DNA of 64,000 nt, from NCBI GenBank assembly GCA_903848465.1, contig CAINGK010000122.1, positions 37,798 through 101,797 on the forward strand, read 5' to 3'. Source of the stretch: an uncultured Verrucomicrobiota bacterium (lineage in GTDB: Bacteria; Verrucomicrobiota; Verrucomicrobiia; Verrucomicrobiales; Verrucomicrobiaceae). A program made the translations under genes and the position numbers. Numbering within the stretch: the first letter of the stretch is position 1; every line of letters starts with the position of its first letter. The notes below the pieces were generated by a model that had not been told where the DNA came from, ran no database searches, and worked only from the letters and a program-made list of their open reading frames with translations. Below, piece by piece: positions 25,565-34,103 of this stretch.

Positions 25565-26413
25565 CTATCCTCCCTTTTTCATTTCCAGCTTCTCCCCACA
25601 GCGCATCACCCGAAACGGCTGCTCCAAGCGCCCGCAGGCGGTCACAAATTCATCCGGCGTCTCGGTGTTGAATTCGAACATGTCGTAATGGCAGGGCACC
25701 ACGAGGCGCGCGCCGCCGACCTTGGCCAGTGCCGCCGCCTCGGTGCCATTGAGGTTTCCCGCCACCCGGCGCTCGGGTTTGTTGCCGTTGATGGGGAGGA
25801 GCAGCAGATCACAAGGATTCTCGCGCACCATCTTCACGATGTCTTCATGCCAGAGGGTGTCGCCGCTGTGGTAGATCGTGAATGGCCCGCACTTCACTAG
25901 AAAGCCTGTGTAGTGGCAGTTGTCATGCTCATCACGCAGCACCTCATTGTGTTTGGCAATGACTCCGCGCAGTTCCCACGCACCTTCGACATACACATCA
26001 TGATCCCCGATGCCGCAGTAGCTCACCGGGGCATCTCCCAGCCGCTTTCCCGCTTCGGGAATGATGGGGTGCGGCAGGTACAACCGGAAGCCCGGATTCG
26101 CCTCCGCCAGGGGGACCAGCGTAGCTCCGTCCAGATGATCGGTATGCACATGGCTAGCGGTCACGCGGCTGATGCCCGTGAGTTGGCGCGGGTCAATGCA
26201 GCGCTCCGTCATTCGCACATGGGGCTTGTCGGTGGTGGCGTACTTTTCCGTCAGGGAATCTGAGAGATAGGGGTCAAACAGCAGCCGCTCCCCTGCCCAC
26301 TGCACCAGAAAGCCACTCTGCCCCAGCCACCACACGTGCAACGAGTCTTTGTCCAGAGAAGCCGCAGCTATGTCAGCCAGCAGCACGTCGTCTTTTTGAG
26401 CTGCCGCGATCAT
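25565..26413 (-). CDS. MBL-fold metal-dependent hydrolase (UlaG-like)
   Basis: A 282-residue metallo-beta-lactamase-fold protein of the UlaG-like branch. It has HVHTDHLDG (HxHxDH metal motif), YHSGDTLWHEDIV (Asp ligand), LLLLPINGN and the terminal VVPCHYDMFEFN His. Substrate is uncertain; UlaG itself is an L-ascorbate-6-phosphate lactonase. Its ATG lies in the stop of the NadD-NadK-like gene upstream (4-bp overlap), so the two form an operon. Confidence 0.86.
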   Translation of the reverse strand: MIAAAQKDDVLLADIAAASLDKDSLHVWWLGQSGFLVQWAGERLLFDPYLSDSLTEKYATTDKPHVRMTERCIDPRQLTGISRVTASHVHTDHLDGATLVPLAEANPGFRLYLPHPIIPEAGKRLGDAPVSYCGIGDHDVYVEGAWELRGVIAKHNEVLRDEHDNCHYTGFLVKCGPFTIYHSGDTLWHEDIVKMVRENPCDLLLLPINGNKPERRVAGNLNGTEAAALAKVGGARLVVPCHYDMFEFNTETPDEFVTACGRLEQPFRVMRCGEKLEMKKGG

Positions 26414-27792
26414 GCGCCGAATTGGATAGCTGCGATTTTTTCCGCCATGTCATGGCTGGCACAGAAGACTAGCTCTGCCGCTGCCGCGCGCGACAGCCGC
26501 GCATGCAGTGCCACCACGCGCCCCATGCTGAGGCCGTCCACATACGCCTGCACCGGGCGGTGCTGCGGGTCGATGTTGCGGATCTCCACCGTCGTGTCTG
26601 GGGAAAGCAGCGCGCTGTGCCAGTGCGCTGGTTGCAGCACATTGGAGCCCACCAGCAGCCACGCCGGGGTGTCCGCCAGCAGCGGTGGTGCCCCCATGCT
26701 GCGCGCATAGGCCGTCGAACCAGCGGCGGTGGCCACCAGCGCCCCGTCACACACCAGTTTAGGTATGCGGCGAACATTGTTCACCGTGATCTCCAGCCAG
26801 GCCGACTGGCTGGTGGCGCGCTCCAGCCAGGCATCATTGAATCCGTACGCCGGATGCCTGCGTCCCTCTTCGTCCTCGAATTCGAGGAAGAGCATGGGCA
26901 TCTGGCGGAAAATCACATCTCGAGGCGGAAACGAATGGGCCGTCACTTGCTCTGGCGCATTCAGCAGAAACCCGAGGTGCCCCGCATTGATGCCAAAAAA
27001 CGGCAACCGTGCGCGCCAGTGCTCGCGGATGCTGCGCAGCATGGCACCGTCTCCGCCCACCACGTTGATGAAATCCGCCTGAGCAGCGGCCACATGCTGG
27101 GTTTTCAGGCTGGAGCTCAGCTCCCGCGCCTTTGGGTTCGTCTCGTCCGCCTGGAGAAAAAATCGTGCATCTTCCAGCGTGCCATTCGCCCAATTGCCCG
27201 GCACCGGTGCCCGGTAGAGACCGTAGCGCGCCATGTAGGCCTTGGCACGCGGGGGCACCAGACCGCCTACGTCTTTCCCATGGCTCAAATGCTCACGGAT
27301 CTCCGTGCTGGAGCCTTCGACCAGCAGCTCGATGATTTGTGCATGCGGTGGCAAATCGTCCTCTTGCAGCGCGTAGCCTGGCCGCTTAAGCACCGCAAAA
27401 TTCGCCTGCTGCCACAGTTGCAAGCCATGCGCCCACGTCCGCTGGATCAGCGACTCCCCTTTCGCGCCGCCCACTAGCAGATCCGCCCCCACCACATGCC
27501 AGAGTTCGCCCTCCGCTTCAAAGCGCCGCTGCAGCTCGTGATTCCGCGTGAAGGTCTCCTGCTCAAAGTCCGAGAGATCGACGGTCACTTTGTCCAGCCC
27601 GCCAAAGACGATGTCCGCCAGCGTGGCACGATACACCGACTGCACACTGTCCGTCGCTGGCTTGTCGGGTCGCGGTCCGCAGGGGATCACCCGCACCTCG
27701 TCAAACATCTGCGCCAATCGCACCGCGATGGCTGCATGGTGATTCCCCGGTGGATTGAAGCTGCCTCCAAAAATGGCGATGCGCTTGGGCAT
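26410..27792 (-). CDS. Apparent NadD-NadK fusion: NMN/NaMN adenylyltransferase-like plus NAD kinase
   Basis: A 460-residue, two-domain protein. Residues 1-195 form a nucleotidyltransferase: GGSFNPPGNHH (9-19), VGAD (101-104) and SSTEIR (161-166), the NadD signature set. Residues 200-460 resemble NAD kinase: GGDGAML (246-252), NAGHLGFL (269-276), FND (318-320) and DGALVATAAGSTAYA (349-363, where NAD kinases have TPTGSTAY). Together these would make NAD(P) precursors and phosphorylate NAD. The frame is open to 27870, but the ATG at 27792 precedes the first strand. No stop or frameshift separates the domains in this sequence. Confidence 0.85.
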   Translation of the reverse strand: MPKRIAIFGGSFNPPGNHHAAIAVRLAQMFDEVRVIPCGPRPDKPATDSVQSVYRATLADIVFGGLDKVTVDLSDFEQETFTRNHELQRRFEAEGELWHVVGADLLVGGAKGESLIQRTWAHGLQLWQQANFAVLKRPGYALQEDDLPPHAQIIELLVEGSSTEIREHLSHGKDVGGLVPPRAKAYMARYGLYRAPVPGNWANGTLEDARFFLQADETNPKARELSSSLKTQHVAAAQADFINVVGGDGAMLRSIREHWRARLPFFGINAGHLGFLLNAPEQVTAHSFPPRDVIFRQMPMLFLEFEDEEGRRHPAYGFNDAWLERATSQSAWLEITVNNVRRIPKLVCDGALVATAAGSTAYARSMGAPPLLADTPAWLLVGSNVLQPAHWHSALLSPDTTVEIRNIDPQHRPVQAYVDGLSMGRVVALHARLSRAAAAELVFCASHDMAEKIAAIQFGA

Positions 27793-27907
27793 GCCCGCAC
27801 CCTGCCAGTGGTCCAAACGAGTGCAAGCCGCCAGACACTGCCTTTGCAAGTGATCTCGCCGCTTTCGCATTTGCTCATCACGCCGCTTGCTCTAGCATCC
27901 GCGCCCT

Positions 27908-28948
27908 ATGAATCGCAACCGCCTTGGCCGCACTGGCATCGTCGTCACAGACATCTGCATGGGAACCATGACCTTTGGCCTGCAGGCCGATGAGAAAACC
28001 TCCTTTGCCATCATGGACCGCGCCCTCGAAGCGGGCATCGACTTCTTCGACACCGCCGAGCTCTATCCCGTGCCACCCAGCGCGGAGCTGTTTGGGGTCA
28101 CGGAGCAGATCGTGGGCAAATGGCTCAAAGGGCAGACGCGGGGCGAGATCATCATCGCCTCCAAGGTCACCGGCCCCGGCCATGGCTGGTTCCGCCCGCC
28201 GGTGCGCAATGGCTTCACCGCGCTGGACCGCCGCCAGATCTTCCAGGCCTGCGAAGACAGCCTGCGCCGCCTGCAAACCGACTATATTGATCTCTATCAG
28301 ACCCACTGGCCCGACCACGGCATGCAGCAGGAGGAAACTCTCGGCGCGCTGACCGATCTCATCGACCAAGGCAAAATCCGCGCGTGGGGATCCAGCAACG
28401 AGACTTGCTGGGGTGTCATGAAAAATCTCTGGGAGGCCGAGAAGCACGGTCTCGCCCGCATGGCCACGGTGCAGAACAATTTCTCCCTCATCAACCGCCG
28501 CTGCGAAAGCGAGCTGGCCCAAGTCTGCCGGAAGGAAGGCGTGAGCCTCCTGCCTTACTCACCCCTCGGCGGTGGCGTGCTCTGCGGCAAATACAACGGC
28601 GGTGCCCTGCCCAAAGGCGCGCGCTTCACCGACTACATTCAAAACGGCGGCCCACGGCAAAAGAAGATGGCTGCACGCTTCGTCAATGAGCGCAGCCTCG
28701 AAACCACCGCGCGTCTGCAAGTCATCGCCGCAGATCTGGGCGTCAGCGTCACCGCGCTCGCGCTCGCCTGGAGCAAGCAGCACGACTTCGTGGCTTCCAC
28801 CATCGTCGGAGCGACGACGGTCGCACAGTTGGACGACAGCCTCGCCGCCGCCGATCTTGTGCTCAGCGCTGAAACACTCGCCCGCATCAATGAGATCGAC
28901 GAAGCCATCCCCTGCGCGATGACGGAGGATGGGTTGCGGCGGCTGTAA
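27908..28948 (+). CDS. Aldo/keto reductase
   Basis: A 346-residue AKR-superfamily protein. The catalytic tetrad is visible: Asp and Tyr in [11 protein letters not shown], Lys in IIASKVTG and His in YQTHWPDHG. The NADPH-binding C-terminus has [13 protein letters not shown] and the [11 protein letters not shown] segment. Such enzymes reduce aldehydes, ketones or sugars. It is divergent from the NadD-NadK-like gene, with only 115 bp between the two starts, so they may share a promoter region. Confidence 0.92.
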   Translation: MNRNRLGRTGIVVTDICMGTMTFGLQADEKTSFAIMDRALEAGIDFFDTAELYPVPPSAELFGVTEQIVGKWLKGQTRGEIIIASKVTGPGHGWFRPPVRNGFTALDRRQIFQACEDSLRRLQTDYIDLYQTHWPDHGMQQEETLGALTDLIDQGKIRAWGSSNETCWGVMKNLWEAEKHGLARMATVQNNFSLINRRCESELAQVCRKEGVSLLPYSPLGGGVLCGKYNGGALPKGARFTDYIQNGGPRQKKMAARFVNERSLETTARLQVIAADLGVSVTALALAWSKQHDFVASTIVGATTVAQLDDSLAAADLVLSAETLARINEIDEAIPCAMTEDGLRRL

Positions 28949-29015
28949 CCGCGCTCTTCGGAGGATGGCAAAAATTCGACTTTGACAGAAACGGCCTGCG
29001 TTCCACCCATATCCC

Positions 29016-29396
29016 ATGAGCAAGAAATCCAAACCGATCGAAATTCCGTGGCTCAAAGCGGTGGAGGAGCATGACTATCCTGCCGCCGAGTCCTACCTCC
29101 TGCTGCTCTTTGAACCCAAGCAGGTCAAGACTCACGTCACCCGCCTGCGGGCTGCGCCGATCACCCAATTCAAGGCCAAGGACATCTTCCGTGCCTCCAG
29201 TCTCTCGCTGCTCGGCGTCAGCAATTCCCACGTTGAGAAGGACCGCAAAAAGATCACCAAGGGCAAAGAACTCTCTCCGCTGCTCCTGGTCCGCGATCCA
29301 GACAATGGCAAGATCGTCATCGCCGACGGCTACCATCGCCTCTGCGCCATTTACAGTTTCGACGAGGACGCCATGATTCACTGCAAGATCGTCTAG
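29016..29396 (+). CDS. Small protein with ParB/Srx-like motif
   Basis: A 126-residue protein. The C-terminal half reads LLLVRDPDNGKIVIADGYHRLCA, resembling the ParB/sulfiredoxin-like fold where a DGxHR motif contacts nucleotide. The N-terminal half (PAAESYLLLLFEPKQVKTHVTRLRAAP) is not assigned. It is too short for a chromosome-partitioning ParB. Function unknown; it may act in nucleotide or DNA binding. No operon partner. Confidence 0.75.
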   Translation: MSKKSKPIEIPWLKAVEEHDYPAAESYLLLLFEPKQVKTHVTRLRAAPITQFKAKDIFRASSLSLLGVSNSHVEKDRKKITKGKELSPLLLVRDPDNGKIVIADGYHRLCAIYSFDEDAMIHCKIV

Positions 29397-29435
29397 CGGC
29401 GCAGCGATAACAGGGCGCACGTCAGCAAACTGTCA

Positions 29436-29510
29436 TTCTCAAGGCATGTTCACGGATGCGATCTGCGGACCGTTCCGCTGCGCATTCTGACAACTTCTCA
29501 GCCTTGAGAA
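29436..29510. promoter_or_regulatory. Widely spaced inverted repeat before the MFS gene
   Basis: TTCTCAAGGC (29436-29445) and GCCTTGAGAA (29501-29510) are perfect reverse complements 55 nt apart, followed by CACTTTTTCC. This could be a long-loop terminator for the gene before or a leader structure of the transporter mRNA. Confidence 0.35.
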
Positions 29511-29604
29511 CACTTTTTCCTTGTCGCCCGAAGGCGTGGCACCTAAAACACGCCCGTTCCCGTCAACCATCCCACCAACCAATACACACACTACTCCCTC
29601 CTCT

Positions 29605-31212
29605 ATGAGCGAAAACAATCGAATGAGACTTCTCTGGGCCGGCTTCATGGCCATTCTCGCGGCCGGCGTCGGCTTCAGCATCCGCAATGGCGTAAGGGGG
29701 CAATGGGCCAGCTTGTTCGGCTTTACGGGTCTCCAGGTGGGTCTCATCGGCGGGGCAGGCTTCAGCGGCTTTTGCTTCGGCATCATCATTGGCGGCGTCA
29801 TCGTGGACCGCATCGGTTACGGCAAACTCGTTATCACCGCCTTCCTGCTTCATCTGCTCTCCGCAGGTATCACCCTGATTCCTTCCGCAGGTATGGCTCA
29901 GCAAAGCGCCTTCCTGGCCCTGTTCATCGGCACGTTCACGTTCTCCTTGGCGAACGGCACCTTGGAAGCCGTGGCCAATCCGCTCGTGGCCACCCTCTTC
30001 CCCGAGAACCGCACGCATTATCTGAACATCCTCCACGCCAGCTGGCCTGCGGGCATGATCATCGGCGCGCTCATCACCCTCGCATTCGGTTCCTGGAGCT
30101 GGAAAGCCCAGCTCGCTCTCTACCTCGTTCCCACTGTCATCTACGGCTTCATGTTCTTTGGGCAGAAGTTCCCACAATCTGCGGCTTCCGCCAAAGGACT
30201 GTCTCTGGGCGACATGATGAAGGACGTTGGCATGCTGGGCGGCGCAGTCGCCGGCTTCTTCCTGTATCTCTTTACCCGTGACGCCCTGGGCGGCAATATC
30301 CTCAAAGGACTCACCAGCAATGACTTCTTCATCAGCCCCACTTGGGACTACATCTCGATGGCAGCGGGAGTTGGATTCCTGGCTTGGGTAGCGATCATCA
30401 CCAAGTTCGCCATCGGCCACTGGCTGCTGTTCGTGCTCTTCCTTGCCCATGCCATCATTGGTTCTCTTGAACTCGGCACGGATTCCTGGATCGAAGCCAT
30501 CAATGGAACCATCCTCAGTCCGTCCGAAGGCAAGATACTCTTCATCTTCGCCTGTGCCATGATGTTCGGTCTGCGCTTCTGCGCCCATTGGATCGAAGAC
30601 AAGCTGAAGTTCTCCCCCATCACCATCCTGTTTGTCTGCTCGCTCTTCGCCATTGTCGGCCTTTACGCCGCCTCCGGGGTGACCGCCATCGGCATGGCCT
30701 TCGGTGCCATGCTGATCTACAGCGTCGGCAAAACCTTCTTCTGGCCCACCATGCTCGCCGTAGTGTCAGACCGCTTCCCCAGCACTGGTGCCGTGGCCAT
30801 CAGCATGATGGGCGGCATCGCCATGCTCTCCGTCGGGCAGCTTGGCGGCCCCGGCCTTGGCTATGGCAAAGACCGCTTCACCGCCGAGCACATGCAGGCC
30901 AACGGACAGACCGCCGCCCTCGTGGCCAACAGCGCCGAAAAGAAAAGTAAGTGGCTTGAATTCGATGCGGTCTCCGCCTTGGACGGCAAGAAGCTCGAAG
31001 AAGCCAAGACCACAGAAGCAGCCAAGCGCACCCCAGAACAGAAGGCCATGGCCGAAGCTGAAATTGCCGGCTGCCGCAAACTTCTCCGCACGGATGCCAT
31101 GCTGCCCATCGGCATGGCCGTGATCTACTTGCTCCTGCTCTTCTACTTCAAGTCCATCGGCGGCTACAAGGCGCTGACCATCTCAGAAGAGGAAGCGCTG
31201 GCAAAAGCCTGA
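29605..31212 (+). CDS. MFS transporter
   Basis: A 535-residue major facilitator protein with about 12 hydrophobic helices. The N-terminal half has SIRNGVRGQWASLFGFTGLQ and GGVIVDRIGYGKLVI, the typical loop 2-3 pattern. A polar insert of about 90 residues (KDRFTAEHMQ... to ...AEIAGCRKLL) separates the final helix, which ends in EEEALAKA. The frame is open from a TTG at 29521, but the ATG at 29605 starts closest to the first helix. Substrate unknown; relatives are often annotated as sugar transporters. A strong terminator follows at 31237. Confidence 0.88.
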   Translation: MSENNRMRLLWAGFMAILAAGVGFSIRNGVRGQWASLFGFTGLQVGLIGGAGFSGFCFGIIIGGVIVDRIGYGKLVITAFLLHLLSAGITLIPSAGMAQQSAFLALFIGTFTFSLANGTLEAVANPLVATLFPENRTHYLNILHASWPAGMIIGALITLAFGSWSWKAQLALYLVPTVIYGFMFFGQKFPQSAASAKGLSLGDMMKDVGMLGGAVAGFFLYLFTRDALGGNILKGLTSNDFFISPTWDYISMAAGVGFLAWVAIITKFAIGHWLLFVLFLAHAIIGSLELGTDSWIEAINGTILSPSEGKILFIFACAMMFGLRFCAHWIEDKLKFSPITILFVCSLFAIVGLYAASGVTAIGMAFGAMLIYSVGKTFFWPTMLAVVSDRFPSTGAVAISMMGGIAMLSVGQLGGPGLGYGKDRFTAEHMQANGQTAALVANSAEKKSKWLEFDAVSALDGKKLEEAKTTEAAKRTPEQKAMAEAEIAGCRKLLRTDAMLPIGMAVIYLLLLFYFKSIGGYKALTISEEEALAKA

Positions 31213-31236
31213 TCCTCTTCCCGAATCTCTCCCACG

Positions 31237-31265
31237 CGGCGTCCCTTCAATGGGACGCCGTTTTT
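31237..31265 (+). terminator. Rho-independent terminator after the MFS gene
   Basis: Perfect 9-bp stem CGGCGTCCC/GGGACGCCG with a TTCAAT loop (31237-31260) directly followed by TTTTTATTT. Confidence 0.9.
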
Positions 31266-31286
31266 ATTTCCCGCCTTGCGCAGTGT

Positions 31287-31324
31287 CATTCATTCGGCAT
31301 TCGTACTTCGAACATTCGTCATTC
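31287..31324. repeat. ATTCG-rich short tandem repeat
   Basis: A run of imperfect ATTCG units (CATTCGGCATTCGTAC... GAACATTCGTCATTC) immediately upstream of the FmdB-like start. Related to 6222-6243. Confidence 0.5.
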
Positions 31325-31330
31325 CCCACC

Positions 31331-31555
31331 ATGCCCACCTACGTTTACGAAACCATCCCCCAGTTTGAAGGCGAACCCGCCAAGCGCTTCGAAATCCGCC
31401 AAAGCATGAAGGACGCCGCCCTCACGCAGCATCCCGACAGCGGTCAGCCCGTCCGACGTGTGCCTATTGGTGGCACTGGATTGATGGGTGGTGGAGGTGG
31501 CTCGCAGGCCTCCAGCGGTGGTGGTTCATGTGGCACGGGTTGTGGCTGCCATTGA
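31331..31555 (+). CDS. FmdB-like small protein lacking the zinc-ribbon cysteines
   Basis: A 74-residue protein starting MPTYVYETI, the FmdB/Zn-ribbon_8 opening, and keeping FEIRQSMKDAALTQHPDSGQPVRRV, where canonical members have CxxC pairs. Both ribbon pairs are absent. Instead a Gly-rich tail ends in a cysteine cluster (GSCGTGCGCH). The ATG at 31331 fits the family start; upstream codons (open to 31250) are not conserved. FmdB proteins are putative regulators or metal-binding proteins; here metal binding, if any, would be by the tail. Confidence 0.75.
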   Translation: MPTYVYETIPQFEGEPAKRFEIRQSMKDAALTQHPDSGQPVRRVPIGGTGLMGGGGGSQASSGGGSCGTGCGCH

Positions 31556-31632
31556 GATGGCCTAAACTGAAGACACGGAAACCCAAACACAGTCATTCTG
31601 TTTCCGTCTGTTCCGTGTCTTCCGTAGCCATC
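31556..31632. repeat. Hairpin repeat element, TTCCGTNNN family, short copy 3
   Basis: A shorter 77-bp member: three 9-nt units at 31602-31610, 31611-31619 and 31620-31628, with GAAGACACGGAA (31569-31580) pairing to TTCCGTGTCTTC (31611-31622) and outer GATGGC pairing to GCCATC. It begins one base after the stop of the FmdB-like gene. Confidence 0.72.
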
Positions 31633-31684
31633 CTTCCCGGAAGGACGCAGTTGATCTGATCCAGCAAACACACTACGTTCGTCC

Positions 31685-31906
31685 ATGTCTGACCACGATA
31701 TCCAAGTGCTCGAGAGCCAATTCCCGGCCGTGTCAGGCCTGGCCTTTGCTGCCGCGCGTGCGCAAGTGCTGGCCTCGGGACAGAGTGTGCTGCAATCTGA
31801 AGGCGCATTTATTTATCGCGTTTTTCCCGATGGACATAAAGAGGTTGTGAAGCAGATCGAGCCACCGATTCGTGTGAAACCAGGCACGGTGTACATGATC
31901 AAGTGA
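31685..31906 (+). CDS. Small protein preceding a zeta-type toxin; candidate antitoxin
   Basis: A 73-residue protein (ATG at 31685) with an Ala-rich helix (LAFAAARAQVLASGQSVLQ) and a beta-rich C-terminus (GAFIYRVFPDGHKEVVKQIEPP). No DNA-binding domain is evident and it does not resemble epsilon antitoxin. Its stop overlaps the GTG of the kinase gene (GTGA), a coupling typical of toxin-antitoxin pairs with the antitoxin first. The antitoxin role is inferred from position and size only. Confidence 0.65.
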   Translation: MSDHDIQVLESQFPAVSGLAFAAARAQVLASGQSVLQSEGAFIYRVFPDGHKEVVKQIEPPIRVKPGTVYMIK

Positions 31907-32649
31907 GCTGGGAGACGCCCAGGATGCGGATGTTTGCCGGACCGAATGGGTCAGGCAAGAGCGTGCTGAAGTCCTACCTTCCGGAGCCGTTGCTCGGCGT
32001 GTATCTGAACCCTGATGAGATCGAGAAAGGGGTCAAGGAGCGCGGCTATGTGGACCTGCACAGCTTCGGTATCCAGAGCACGGCGGCTGAGGTACTGCCG
32101 GTTGTTGCCAGCTCGGAGTTCCTCATCCAGCAGGATCTCAAAGAAGCTGCCTCAAGCCTGAGCTTTGCCGAAGGACGGTTGCACTTTCCGCCAGGAGTCA
32201 TCAATAGCTACTTTGCCTCCGTGGTGGCGGATTTTATGCGGGGTCAACTGCTGGCAATGCAGCGGACATTCACCTTTGAAACAGTCATGTCCCACCCAGG
32301 CAAGGCAGCGTTGCTCAAAAAGGCACAGGAGGTTGGCTACCGAACCTATCTCTACTATGTGGCCACAGACGATCCGGCCATCAATATCTCGCGCGTTGAG
32401 AATCGCGTCAGGTTGAATGGGCATCATGTGCCCCCTGACCTCGTCGAAAAACGCTATCATCGCTCGCTAGACCTGCTGATCTCTGCCATTCGCTTCACGA
32501 ATCGCGCCTATATTTTCGACAACTCAGCGGACAATGCCGACCGTGCGCACACTTGGTTGGCGGAGATCACCGATGGCCGGCGGCTGGAGTTGAAAACAGA
32601 CCATATCCCAGTGTGGTTTAAACGCAGTGTGTTGGACAAAATCGTCTAA
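31903..32649 (+). CDS. Zeta-toxin-family P-loop kinase
   Basis: A 248-residue P-loop protein with Walker A GPNGSGKS (residues 13-20) and the zeta-like order of motifs: LLGVYLNPDEIEKG, FTFETVMSHPGKAALLKKAQEVGY, VENRVRLNGHHVPPDLVEKRYHRSL and YIFDNSADN. Zeta toxins phosphorylate UDP-N-acetylglucosamine and poison wall synthesis; some relatives are non-toxic kinases. The start is a GTG overlapping the previous stop. It converges on the rRNA methyltransferase gene with a 4-bp overlap of stop codons. Confidence 0.85.
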   Translation: MSWETPRMRMFAGPNGSGKSVLKSYLPEPLLGVYLNPDEIEKGVKERGYVDLHSFGIQSTAAEVLPVVASSEFLIQQDLKEAASSLSFAEGRLHFPPGVINSYFASVVADFMRGQLLAMQRTFTFETVMSHPGKAALLKKAQEVGYRTYLYYVATDDPAINISRVENRVRLNGHHVPPDLVEKRYHRSLDLLISAIRFTNRAYIFDNSADNADRAHTWLAEITDGRRLELKTDHIPVWFKRSVLDKIV

Positions 32650-33953
32650 ACGTCTGGAACATTCGCAGCAGCTTCCTCATTCGGAGCTTCTTCGAGAATG
32701 GCCACTTTGGTCTCTTCATTCTTTTCGGCAGCCTTTCGCATCAAGCGGGCCGCATAAAAGCCATCAAACGCTCCCGTCTCCGGCGTGCGGTGCAGTTCTT
32801 CTTCCAGAGTCCACTCCTCACCATGCTTGGCCAGGAAGGCCTGGACCTGCCGTTCGTTTTCGCTCGGCAGAATGCTGCATGTGGCATAGACCAGCTTGCC
32901 GCCGGGAGCGACCATGCGGCTGTAGCTTTCGAGAATTTCGGCCTGGAGGGCGATGAGACGGTCGATCTCGACATCGCTCAGTTTCCACTTCGCATCCGGG
33001 TTGCGGCGCAGCACGCCGAGGCCGGAGCAGGGTACGTCGAGAAGTACGCGATCCGCCTTTTGCGCGAGGCGCTTCACCGTCTTCGAACCTTCGATTTCCC
33101 GGGCTTCGATGATGTCCACTCCAGCGCGTGAGGCACGCTTGCGCAGTTCCGCCAGCTTCCACGCATGAACGTCCAGCGCGAGCAGTCGGCCCTTGTTGCG
33201 CATAATCGCCGCAAGATGCAGCGCCTTGCCACCGCCACCGGCACAGGCATCGATCACCCGCATGCCCGGCTCCGGCTGCAAAAACGGCGCGATGAGCTGT
33301 GAAGCCGCATCCTGCACCTCAAACAATCCGGCTTTGTAGGAGTCGGTGCCAAACAAATTGGCGCGCTGTTTCAAGCGCAGCGCACTGGGCACCTGCTCCA
33401 CGGCTTCGGTTTCATAGCCTTCCTGCCCAAGCCGCTCCCGCAGAGCGCGGCGGTCATTCTTGATGGTGTTCACGCGCATGAACACATCCGCCGGCAGATT
33501 CAGCGACTCGCGCAGCGCCGGCCAGGCCGTGCCCAGTTCATGACTGCCGCGTGTTTCCAGCCAGTCTGGAATCGCCGCACGGATGGCAGGAGACGCGCCC
33601 ACTTTGGCACGTTTCTGCACATCCTCCGGCTTCACCTCAGGCGCTGTTTCATCCTGGGGCAGATCACGGCCATTGGAAATCCAATAGGCAGCCCATACTC
33701 GCCACAAACGCTCAGGGGTGATGTTCTCCGGCTGGGTGTGCTCTTCGTCCGGCAGACCGGCCAGATACCAGAACCAGCGCCACCAGCGCACGCATTCATA
33801 GATCGACTCCGCGAAGATACGCCGGTCCCGGCTGCCCCACTTGCGGTGCCGTTTGAAAGTGAACTCGATGACCTTGTCCGCATACCGTTTGCCCACAAAC
33901 ACCTCTCCCAGTGAAAGGATGATTTCGTCGAGCAGGTGGGGCGGGAGCTTCAT
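32646..33953 (-). CDS. RsmB/Sun-like 16S rRNA m5C methyltransferase
   Basis: A 435-residue SAM-dependent rRNA cytosine-C5 methyltransferase. The C-terminal catalytic domain has the SAM loop DACAGGGGKALHLA, LLALDVHAWKL, the catalytic PCSGLG with Cys, and the second conserved Cys in YATCSI. The N-terminal 150 residues correspond to the RNA-binding region. Length suits RsmB; orthology to RsmB rather than another NOL1/NOP2 member cannot be settled by eye. It is convergent with the zeta-like gene. Confidence 0.9.
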   Translation of the reverse strand: MKLPPHLLDEIILSLGEVFVGKRYADKVIEFTFKRHRKWGSRDRRIFAESIYECVRWWRWFWYLAGLPDEEHTQPENITPERLWRVWAAYWISNGRDLPQDETAPEVKPEDVQKRAKVGASPAIRAAIPDWLETRGSHELGTAWPALRESLNLPADVFMRVNTIKNDRRALRERLGQEGYETEAVEQVPSALRLKQRANLFGTDSYKAGLFEVQDAASQLIAPFLQPEPGMRVIDACAGGGGKALHLAAIMRNKGRLLALDVHAWKLAELRKRASRAGVDIIEAREIEGSKTVKRLAQKADRVLLDVPCSGLGVLRRNPDAKWKLSDVEIDRLIALQAEILESYSRMVAPGGKLVYATCSILPSENERQVQAFLAKHGEEWTLEEELHRTPETGAFDGFYAARLMRKAAEKNEETKVAILEEAPNEEAAANVPDV

Positions 33954-34103
33954 CCTACGTCGATAGTGCGCAGGTTCCCGCGTTGCAAGCCGCCATTCTT
34001 TTTATGGCTTGCTGCCAATCATGAAACAACTTTCACTATCTGTCGGGTTCAATGCCTGTCAGCCTAGGGCTGACCCACCCTCCTTCCCACCTCTCCCTAT
34101 CGT

